Shown in pieces: positions 8,539 to 14,366 of a stretch of DNA of 28,949 nucleotides (position 1 is its first letter; the number at the start of each line of letters is the position of its first letter). Location: the NCBI GenBank assembly GCA_900544875.1, contig UQWS01000021.1, positions 1-28,949 on the forward strand, read 5' to 3'. Source of the stretch: an uncultured Collinsella sp. GTDB lineage: Bacteria; Actinomycetota; Coriobacteriia; Coriobacteriales; Coriobacteriaceae. The notes under the pieces are model-generated. The model saw only the letters and a list, made by a program, of their open reading frames with translations. It made no database searches and was not told the DNA's origin. A program made the position numbers and the translations under genes.

Positions 8539-8575
8539 TTGCCGCGCCGTTTCCAAGATTGCGGTGCCGTTTCCA
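8539..8575 (+). repeat. Direct repeat upstream of amtB, 20-base period
   Basis: TTGCCGCGCCGTTTCCA (8539-8555) and TTGCGGTGCCGTTTCCA (8559-8575) agree at 15 of 17 positions and start exactly 20 bases apart, close to two helical turns. They lie about 100 bases before the amtB start, where an activator or nitrogen regulator could bind. Confidence 0.45.
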
Positions 8576-8677
8576 TTCGACAACGCAGCGTTTAACAACG
8601 CCGTATCTGGTCTACACCAGTTGCCCCTCGGCCGCATCATGAGCGCCGACAACGTTCATGCGACCAAGGGGGAGCGA

Positions 8678-9955
8678 ATGTACGATACGGGATCGACAAC
8701 GTTTATGCTCATCTGCACCATGCTCGTGTTTTTAATGACACCGGGTCTGGCGTTTTTCTATGGCGGCCTGTCCAGGCGCAAAAATGTCATCAACACCATG
8801 CTTATGTGCTTTGGCGCCATTGGCCTGGTTGGTGTGCTGTGGATTGTTGCCGGCTGGTCGCTGGCCTACGGTGGCGACGGTTCTAGCCCGTTTATTGGCG
8901 GCTTTGACCAGTTGCTGTGCCTGCCGGTGCTCAACCAGGTGCTGCAGGCGGCCGAGGGCAATGCTGCGGATGGTGCCGTCTACCCTCAGATCATCAACAT
9001 CGCCTTCCAGATGGCGTTTGCCATGATCACCGCCGCTATCGTTACGGGCAGTCTGGCAGGCCGCGTTAAGTTTGGTGCCATGACGGCCTTCCTGGGCATT
9101 TGGCTGCTCGTGGTCTATGCGCCGCTCGCCCACATGGTTTGGGGCGGCGATGGTTCCTTTATCGGCGACATCATCGGCGCGCTCGACTTTGCCGGCGGCG
9201 ACGTGGTACACATTTCGTCCGGTCTCACGGGCCTGATTCTCTGCTTAATGCTCGGCCGTCGTCGCGGCTTTGGCATGGTGAGCTACCGTCCGCATAACGT
9301 GCCGTTTGTAGCGCTGGGCGCCGGTCTACTTTGGTTTGGTTGGTTTGGCTTTAACGGCGGCAGCGAGTTTAAGGCCGACGCCGTGGCGGCACTCGCCATC
9401 CTCAACACCGTGACGGCCAGCGCGGCGGGCATGGTCTCGTGGCTTGTCGTCGAGCGCGTGCACACCGGTCGCCCCACGCTGGTGGGTGCCAGCACCGGTC
9501 TGGTTGCGGGCCTTGTGGTGGTCACGCCGGGTGCGGGCTTTGTCGAGCCGTGGGCAGCGCTGGTCATGGGCCTGATCGTCTCGCCCGTCTGTTACCTGGC
9601 CATCAGCCATCTTAAGACCAAGTTTGGCTACGACGATGCGCTCGACGCGTTCGGTTGCCACGGTATCGGCGGCATCTTGGGCGGTGTGCTCACGGGCCTG
9701 TTCTGCGTGCCGGAGCTTTCGTGGACCGGTAAGGGCGGCCTGTTCTACACGGGTGACATGTCGCTGCTCATCTCGCAAATCCTGGGCATTGTGGTGACGG
9801 TCGCTATTGTGCTGGTGCTCGACTTGGTGATTGCCGCGGTGGTCAAGGCGCTGTTCCGCGGCAGCCTGCGCGTGGACGAGGCCGATGAGGCGCTGGGCTT
9901 GGATGCGAGTCAGCACGGCGAGAGCGCATACCCTTCCTTCTCGGGACTCGATTAG
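8678..9955 (+). CDS. amtB: Ammonium transporter AmtB
   Basis: A 425-residue Amt/MEP/Rh channel that conducts ammonium across the membrane. The twin pore histidines are His178 (GGDVVHISSGLTG) and His328 (FGCHGIGGILGG). The Phe gate region (AFQMAFAMIT, Phe110) and Trp155 (AHMVWGGDGSF) are also present. Eleven membrane helices can be followed to about residue 395, and a cytosolic tail remains for PII docking. The ATG at 8678 is preceded by AAGGGGGAG; longer in-frame starts at 8564 and 8639 lack a ribosome binding site and add an atypical N-terminus. There is no cleavable signal peptide. It is followed by a PII gene, the classical amtB-glnK pair, here split by a 110-base palindrome. Confidence 0.96.
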   Translation: MYDTGSTTFMLICTMLVFLMTPGLAFFYGGLSRRKNVINTMLMCFGAIGLVGVLWIVAGWSLAYGGDGSSPFIGGFDQLLCLPVLNQVLQAAEGNAADGAVYPQIINIAFQMAFAMITAAIVTGSLAGRVKFGAMTAFLGIWLLVVYAPLAHMVWGGDGSFIGDIIGALDFAGGDVVHISSGLTGLILCLMLGRRRGFGMVSYRPHNVPFVALGAGLLWFGWFGFNGGSEFKADAVAALAILNTVTASAAGMVSWLVVERVHTGRPTLVGASTGLVAGLVVVTPGAGFVEPWAALVMGLIVSPVCYLAISHLKTKFGYDDALDAFGCHGIGGILGGVLTGLFCVPELSWTGKGGLFYTGDMSLLISQILGIVVTVAIVLVLDLVIAAVVKALFRGSLRVDEADEALGLDASQHGESAYPSFSGLD

Positions 9956-9956
9956 C

Positions 9957-10066
9957 GGCACGGGTTTCCCAGGCACCCGACCTTGCCCCTCAAACCGTCG
10001 CTTGCGTACCGAAGTACGCGGCGCTCCTCTTTCGGGGCAATCTCGGGCACCTGGAAAACCCGTGCC
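9957..10066. repeat. 110-base imperfect palindrome between amtB and the PII gene
   Basis: Two 53-base halves flank a CGAA centre. Counting inwards, the outer arm starts GGCACGGGTTT and matches at about 28 of the first 33 positions. The innermost GCGTAC/GTACGC (10004-10019) pairs perfectly around CGAA. It begins 2 bases after the amtB stop and ends 46 bases before the PII start. It could be a mobile miniature element, a transcript-processing hairpin or a leaky terminator that sets the AmtB:PII ratio. Confidence 0.85.
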
Positions 10067-10111
10067 ATGTGAAGGTAAATCAATTTCTTTTATTGAAGAG
10101 AGGAATTCACT

Positions 10112-10450
10112 ATGAAGAAAATTACGGCTATCGTGCGCCAGGAGAAGCTTGAGGTTCTCAAAGATGCGCTGTTTGCTGCTGATGTTCGCGGCATGACTAT
10201 CAACCAGGTGCAGGGCTGCGGCGCACAGCATGGCTGGAAGGAATACGTGCGCGGCAACGAGCTGCTCGTCAATACCATCCCCAAGGTGCAGTTCACCCTC
10301 ATCTGCGCTGATGAACATGTCGATGGCATTGTCGACATCATCTGCAACGCCGCCCGCACCGGTGCCGTTGGAGACGGCAAGATTTGGGTCGAGCCGGTCG
10401 AGGATGTTATCCGCATCCGTACCGGCGAACACGGCCCCGCCGCGGTGTAG
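10112..10450 (+). CDS. glnK: PII nitrogen regulatory protein (GlnK-like) without Tyr51
   Basis: A 112-residue trimeric signalling protein that senses ATP/ADP and 2-oxoglutarate and normally plugs AmtB. The fold is complete: KKITAIVR first strand, T-loop from about 37 to 55, PKVQFTL strand, B-loop TGAVGDGKIWV (about 83-93) and C-terminal RIRTGE. In the T-loop, position 51, the tyrosine that GlnD uridylylates in proteobacteria, is Leu (NELLV), and position 46 is Val. The protein therefore cannot be uridylylated there. A GAGAGG motif precedes the ATG. Control is expected to be by ligand binding only, as in other Gram-positive or clostridial-type PII proteins. Confidence 0.95.
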   Translation: MKKITAIVRQEKLEVLKDALFAADVRGMTINQVQGCGAQHGWKEYVRGNELLVNTIPKVQFTLICADEHVDGIVDIICNAARTGAVGDGKIWVEPVEDVIRIRTGEHGPAAV

Positions 10451-10524
10451 AATCGACCGTCTGCCATCCGCAGCGTTAAAATGCTGCAATGAGGCACAAG
10501 ACTTGCGTTGCGGATGGGCGGATT

Positions 10525-11187
10525 ATGGGTCGCAATAAATATCCCGAGGAGACGGTCGCGAAGATTCTCGACGCGGCACTGGAGCTATTCTGCGCACAGG
10601 GTTATGAGGGGACGAGTATTCAAGATATCGTTGACCGTCTCGACGGCATGACCAAGGGCGCTGTCTATCATCACTTCAAGAGCAAAGAAGAGATTTTCAA
10701 CGCCGCGTTTGATCGGGCGATGACTCCGATTGTTGAGCGCCGCTGCTCGATGCTTGGCGTCGGTAATATGACCGGAGCCCAAAAGCTCAAGCGACTGTAC
10801 GCTCCCGAGTCCGTTATTCCACAAATTGAGCTATGGGCACGTATGCGTCCTGCAGCAGATCCGGTAAAAAGCTCGCGCCTACTGGCGATGCAGTACCAGG
10901 GCTCATTTGACGAGCCGGCCGATGGCTGTCTCTTGCCAGTGATCGAGGAGGGCATCGCCGACGGCTCCATTGCGTGCGAATGCCCGCGCGAAGCGGCGGA
11001 GGCCGTATCGTTGTTGGCGAATCTTTGGCTGCTGCCATTGTTCCGTCCGCTCGAGCCCAAGGAGCGAATGCTCGCTCGCGCACAATGTTTGGCGCAGATG
11101 GCTGCCGCGGTGGGGCTCGATTTGGGTAATGAAGTGCTTCAGACAACGGCGCAGATTTGGGACGTATGGGACCGCGCCGGGTGGTAA
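10525..11187 (+). CDS. TetR/AcrR-family transcriptional regulator
   Basis: A 220-residue one-component regulator. The N-terminal TetR domain is clear: ETVAKILDAALELFCAQGYEGTSIQDI (reported here by its ends, residues 9-35), then the recognition helix and MTKGAVYHHFKSKEEIF (42-58). The C-terminal ligand domain is not recognisable to a substrate class. The chosen ATG at 10525 places the domain at the usual distance from the N-terminus; an ATG at 10489 would add 12 residues, also without a good ribosome binding site. It precedes an MFS exporter, and two matching inverted repeats lie between the two genes, so it is probably the local repressor of the exporter. Confidence 0.9.
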   Translation: MGRNKYPEETVAKILDAALELFCAQGYEGTSIQDIVDRLDGMTKGAVYHHFKSKEEIFNAAFDRAMTPIVERRCSMLGVGNMTGAQKLKRLYAPESVIPQIELWARMRPAADPVKSSRLLAMQYQGSFDEPADGCLLPVIEEGIADGSIACECPREAAEAVSLLANLWLLPLFRPLEPKERMLARAQCLAQMAAAVGLDLGNEVLQTTAQIWDVWDRAGW

Positions 11188-11192
11188 TATAG

Positions 11193-11208
11193 ATACCAAC
11201 GGTATGTA
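11193..11208. promoter_or_regulatory. Operator-like site 1 (ATAC-N5-GTATGTA)
   Basis: ATAC CAACG GTATGTAA starts 5 bases after the TetR stop. It shares ATAC-N5-GTATGTA with site 2 at 11254-11274, 61 bases further on. Repetition with the same 5-base spacing suggests one regulator binds both, most simply the adjacent TetR protein. Confidence 0.5.
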
Positions 11209-11220
11209 ATTGATTTGTGA

Positions 11221-11242
11221 GGGTAGCCACGGCTGCCCTTTT
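11221..11242 (+). terminator. Short hairpin terminator between TetR and MFS genes
   Basis: GGGTAGC and GCTGCCC pair (with one G-U) around a small loop and are followed by TTTT. This would give the exporter transcript a boundary separate from the regulator gene. Confidence 0.5.
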
Positions 11243-11253
11243 CAAGTCATTAA

Positions 11254-11274
11254 ATACATACTAGTGGTATGTAT
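11254..11274. promoter_or_regulatory. Operator-like site 2, perfect 8-base inverted repeat
   Basis: ATACATAC and GTATGTAT form perfect arms around TAGTG. The site lies just upstream of the GGGGGTG ribosome binding site of the MFS gene and overlaps the AT-rich stretch where its -10 element should be, so binding would block transcription. Confidence 0.6.
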
Positions 11275-11287
11275 AGGGGGTGGGCTT

Positions 11288-12550
11288 ATGGCTGGGCTGA
11301 GAGACGTCGGTGTCTCGTTGAAATCAAAAACAGTGCGGTCAATCAGGCTCGCGGAACTTCTGGTTGCGCAGCTGTGCACGTATTCGATGCTGTCGGCGCT
11401 GTGCTTTGCGTATCCACTTTACTTGTTCGATCGCAGTGGATCGTCAACGTTATATGGCGTCGTCGCGGCGATAGCGTTCATACCCGGCGTACTTGCAACT
11501 CCGGCTGGCGGAATCTTGGCGGATAGGGGAAGACATCGCGAGGTCCTCGTGGCCCTCGGCATTGCTCTGATGACTGCATCACTGCTGTCTATCCCCATGA
11601 AGCGCTCGTTGCCTCTTGCGGTCGTCGTAGTAGCGATACTTTGTGTTCAATATGGTGTTCAATCGCTGCTAAAGCCAATGCTCCAAATTGAGACGGTGCG
11701 CATGGCGGGTGAAAAGAAGGTTGAGCGGGCCACTGCATTGGTTTCGCAGGTGACCATGGTGAGCAATATCTTGGGTCCTGTGGTCGGGACGGCAGTCTAT
11801 GGGTGCTTTGGCATCGATGCTCTTTGCACAATCGCGTCGGTGGCGTTTGCGATTTCAGCTCTCTTGTTTGGGGTCGCACTCAAGCAAAACGCCTCATCTG
11901 AAACGATGAGAGACGGCGCGACTCGCACGACATGCCGAAACGATTTTCGGGAGTCGATTCGGTATCTGTTGCAAAATGCATCATTGGTCGCTGTGATTTT
12001 GCTTGCGGCAGTTTTGAACCTTGCGTTGGTTGGGCTAACGATTGGCGCTCCCATTATTGTTACAAAGCATCTCGGCATGCAATCGTCCTGCGTTGGGATA
12101 GTTGAGGTTGCTCTGGGCCTGGGTGGTCTTACCGGCAGTGGCTTGGTCGGCATTTGGCCGCATCGTTTTTCTTTCAATGGCATATGCCGATATGTTGCGA
12201 TGATCTGTTTTGGAGTCGCGCCGATTATTGTTACGCTGCTGTTCGGCGTAGATGTATGCGTGTTCACCGTGTTTGCGGTTGGTTCGGCATGGGTCATGGT
12301 GTGGGCGAGCATTACGTCGGTTGAAATCATCGCGTTTGTTCAGCGGGTAGCGCCGACTGAGCTCTGCGGAAAAGTGCTTTCGGTCGTTTACATGGTCCTT
12401 TCCTGCGCAACGCCTATCGGCCAATTGACGTACGGGGTTGCATATGATCGATGGACACCGGCGATTGTATTCGCAGCCATGTTGGCGGTGCTGACGTTGA
12501 CGACGGCTCTGTTTTATCGGCTGAAAAATCGATTGCGGCGATTGTCTTAA
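11288..12550 (+). CDS. MFS efflux transporter
   Basis: A 420-residue major facilitator with about twelve membrane segments. The loop 2-3 motif A is present as GGILADRGRHRE (74-85), and a second, weaker copy lies in the C-terminal half. The sequence resembles drug-efflux MFS proteins (MFS_3 type), but the substrate cannot be read. The ATG at 11288 follows GGGGGTG by a few bases; an in-frame ATG at 11210 would put the operator site inside the coding region and is unlikely. Base composition is visibly less GC-rich than in neighbouring genes, which may mean that the TetR-MFS pair was acquired together. Regulation by the upstream TetR is likely. Confidence 0.88.
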   Translation: MAGLRDVGVSLKSKTVRSIRLAELLVAQLCTYSMLSALCFAYPLYLFDRSGSSTLYGVVAAIAFIPGVLATPAGGILADRGRHREVLVALGIALMTASLLSIPMKRSLPLAVVVVAILCVQYGVQSLLKPMLQIETVRMAGEKKVERATALVSQVTMVSNILGPVVGTAVYGCFGIDALCTIASVAFAISALLFGVALKQNASSETMRDGATRTTCRNDFRESIRYLLQNASLVAVILLAAVLNLALVGLTIGAPIIVTKHLGMQSSCVGIVEVALGLGGLTGSGLVGIWPHRFSFNGICRYVAMICFGVAPIIVTLLFGVDVCVFTVFAVGSAWVMVWASITSVEIIAFVQRVAPTELCGKVLSVVYMVLSCATPIGQLTYGVAYDRWTPAIVFAAMLAVLTLTTALFYRLKNRLRRLS

Positions 12551-12609
12551 CGCGCTGGGGCACCGTGAATTTGTGAAGGCGGTGGTACGCCGCGCCGGGA
12601 CGGCATTGT

Positions 12610-12637
12610 TTGGACATGCCTCTCCTTCGTCTACAAT
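12610..12637 (+). promoter_or_regulatory. Predicted promoter of the HAD gene, inside an inverted repeat
   Basis: TTGGAC (12610-12615) and TACAAT (12632-12637) are separated by 16 bases. Transcription would begin near 12644, giving a leader of only about 16 bases. The -35 box is in the left arm of the 19-bp inverted repeat and the -10 box is in its loop. Confidence 0.65.
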
Positions 12638-12666
12638 ATCGGGCAGGCGAAGGAGAGGCATGTCCA
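12611..12666. repeat. Perfect 19-bp inverted repeat enclosing -10 box, ribosome binding site and start codon
   Basis: TGGACATGCCTCTCCTTCG (12611-12629) is the exact reverse complement of 12648-12666. The right arm contains AAGGAG and the first ATG; the left arm contains the matching anti-ribosome-binding sequence CTCCTT. In RNA the stem extends three more pairs inwards. Only transcripts started upstream would contain both arms. Confidence 0.95.
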
Positions 12667-13523
12667 TGATCAAGATGTTCGCGAGTGACTTAGACGGAAC
12701 GCTGCTGAACGCCCTGCACGAGGCGGATGGGACCATCCGCCGCGCCATTCGCGAGCTGACTGAGGCTGGCCTGCACGTGGTTCCCGCGACTGGACGCTCG
12801 ACGTTGCCGATCGGCGAGCATGGCTTTACGGGCTTGGCGCTTGACGCCTGCTGCTCCAATGGATCCATCGTGCGCGACAGCCATGGCGAGGTGCTCAAGA
12901 CTTGGACCATCGACCCGCAGGTCACTGAGGAACTGCTCAAGGCGTTCCCGGACATTTGCTTTGATTGCTCCACGCCCGATGGCATGTTTTCGAGCGGTTC
13001 GTTCGAGATGCATCAGGCGGGCTTTAAAAAGGACAGCCCCATCAAGCGTATTGTGATGCGCGGCATGCGTGCGCGCGGCGGGTATCACGAGGAACAGTAT
13101 TTCGACCAGTCGATCGGCGATATCTTGCGTCACGATGTATGCAAGATCAATTGTCGCGTGACCTCGCCCGAGCTGGAGCGTGACCTTAAGTCGTATCTTG
13201 CCGAGCGATCGGACCGCGTGGTCAACGCGCCGTTCGATCCGGTGATGTTCGAGATCACGGACGTGGCGTGTAACAAGGGCGAGAGTGTGGCCTGGCTGGC
13301 GGGCTACTACGGCATTGCCGAGGACGAGGTCGCGGTTTATGGCGACGGCGGAAACGACATCGCCATGCTCAAGCGTTTCCGCCACAGCTACGCGACCAAA
13401 AACGCTAGCGATACAGCTAAGGCTGCCGCGAGCGCAACTATTGGCAGCTGCATGGTCCACGCCGTCCCCAAACACATGTTCGCCACCATGCATAAGCAGA
13501 GCTCCCGCACCATCATCGAATAA
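12660..13523 (+). CDS. Cof-type HAD-IIB family phosphatase
   Basis: A 287-residue cytosolic haloacid dehalogenase-superfamily phosphatase. Motif I is ASDLDGTLL with nucleophile Asp10 and acid/base Asp12. Motif II is ATGRS (about 42-46), the motif III lysine is probably Lys in CNKGES, and motif IV is YGDGGNDIAML. The C2-type cap lies between motifs II and III. Substrates of this family are sugar phosphates or nucleotides such as FMN and pyridoxal phosphate; this member's is unknown. AAGGAG is 4 bases before the ATG at 12660 and 10 bases before a second in-frame ATG at 12666, so either may be used. Longer starts near 12573 would span the promoter and are rejected. Confidence 0.93.
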   Translation: MSMIKMFASDLDGTLLNALHEADGTIRRAIRELTEAGLHVVPATGRSTLPIGEHGFTGLALDACCSNGSIVRDSHGEVLKTWTIDPQVTEELLKAFPDICFDCSTPDGMFSSGSFEMHQAGFKKDSPIKRIVMRGMRARGGYHEEQYFDQSIGDILRHDVCKINCRVTSPELERDLKSYLAERSDRVVNAPFDPVMFEITDVACNKGESVAWLAGYYGIAEDEVAVYGDGGNDIAMLKRFRHSYATKNASDTAKAAASATIGSCMVHAVPKHMFATMHKQSSRTIIE

Positions 13524-13554
13524 TGTGACAAAGGGACTGCCCCCTCGTCACATT
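13522..13554 (+). repeat. REP-like hairpin after the HAD gene
   Basis: AATGTGAC and GTCACATT pair perfectly around a 17-base loop holding AAAGGGACTGCCCCCT. It overlaps the HAD stop codon and could end its transcript, though no U-tract follows. The core resembles the elements at 4551-4578 and 26423-26451, which points to one dispersed family of small palindromes. Confidence 0.7.
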
Positions 13555-13574
13555 CCAAATATTGCCTTTACGTG

Positions 13575-13615
13575 TTGATGCACACGGTGTGCAATAATAC
13601 TCGCACTGTGCAATA
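13575..13615. promoter_or_regulatory. Operator-like dyads before the second TetR gene
   Basis: TGCACACGGTGTGCA (13579-13593) is a perfect odd palindrome. TGTGCAATA occurs twice (13588-13596 and 13607-13615), and CTGTGC...GCACAG follows. A TTGATG box at 13575 and AT-rich TAATACT at 13595 suggest a promoter here, although their spacing is shorter than ideal. Autoregulation by the TetR protein is the simplest reading. Confidence 0.5.
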
Positions 13616-13644
13616 GCGCACAGGCTGAGTAACAAGGAGGACGC

Positions 13645-14355
13645 TTGTCCCAGCTCGAGAAATGCGATCGCCGGTCCCTTCGCTCGCAGCGTGCCCTTCG
13701 CCAGGCACTTGCCAGCGAGCTTGCCGAAAGCGGCGACCTTTCGCGCATTAATGTCGCGTCGCTCACCGAGCGTGCTGGCCTTACGCGTCGCACGTTCTAT
13801 TCGCATTACCGCGATATCCCCGACTTTATCAATCAAATCGAGGACGGCTTGCTGGCCGAGATCCGTGAGCGCATTGAGCTCATCACCGCAGCTCAGCTGC
13901 CCGATCTCTATCACAACATCGATGAGCTCGAGCCGGCGCCCGGTTCGGTTGAGCTGCTGCGCTATCTTGCGGCCAACCGCGACTTAATCGGTGCGCTGCT
14001 GGGTCCGGGCGGCGACCAGGCCTTCATTAAAAGGATTATCGACACCGCGCGTGAGGCTGTGGTGCCGCGTGCGCAGACGGGCATTTTGGGCCTGGCGCTG
14101 GGCACGTTCTTTGACTACTACGTCACCTACGTCGTGAGTGCCGAGGTCGGCATGATTCAGCGCTGGTTTGAGCGTGGGCTCACCGAATCGCCCGAGGCCA
14201 TGGCGCGCATTATGACGGTGCTCGCCTTTGTGCGCCCCGGGGACCTGTATGGCCAACCCATCGATATCAACGTGCCGGAATACGGCATGAAGCTATTGAA
14301 CTTGCAGCTCGAGGACGCGGCCGACACCGCCGCAACCGTCGAGTCCAACAACTAA
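13645..14355 (+). CDS. TetR/AcrR-family regulator with PF14278-like C-terminal domain
   Basis: A 236-residue regulator starting with TTG; AAGGAGG lies 5 bases upstream and no better ATG is available. The DNA-binding domain includes INVASLTERAGLTRRTFYSHY (ends given; residues 35-55). The C-terminal part has the hydrophobic helix and signature DYYVTYVVSAEVGMIQRWF followed by ESPEAMARIM, as in TetR_C_8-type domains of DhaS-like regulators. The next gene starts 11 bases after its stop, so the regulator and the giant activase/dehydratase form one transcription unit. It probably controls that unit and itself through the dyads just upstream. The ligand is unknown. Confidence 0.9.
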   Translation: MSQLEKCDRRSLRSQRALRQALASELAESGDLSRINVASLTERAGLTRRTFYSHYRDIPDFINQIEDGLLAEIRERIELITAAQLPDLYHNIDELEPAPGSVELLRYLAANRDLIGALLGPGGDQAFIKRIIDTAREAVVPRAQTGILGLALGTFFDYYVTYVVSAEVGMIQRWFERGLTESPEAMARIMTVLAFVRPGDLYGQPIDINVPEYGMKLLNLQLEDAADTAATVESNN

Positions 14356-14366
14356 GAGGAGAGACA

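Noticed and set aside
8564..8677. N-terminal extension of AmtB
   Set aside because: The extra residues are not hydrophobic, resemble no signal peptide, and the upstream starts lack ribosome binding sites.
10464..10517. 9-base dyad CCATCCGCA/TGCGGATGG before the first TetR gene as its operator
   Set aside because: The arms are 36 bases apart and the motif is unlike the two sites between TetR and MFS. It may be chance in GC-rich sequence, so it is not listed as a feature.
11210..11287. N-terminal extension of the MFS gene from an ATG at 11210
   Set aside because: It would cover the terminator hairpin and operator site 2 and shows no ribosome binding site. The ATG at 11288 is well placed.
12573..12659. 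N-terminal extension of the HAD phosphatase
   Set aside because: It would run through the predicted promoter and both arms of the inverted repeat; the encoded residues are Arg-rich and unlike the family.
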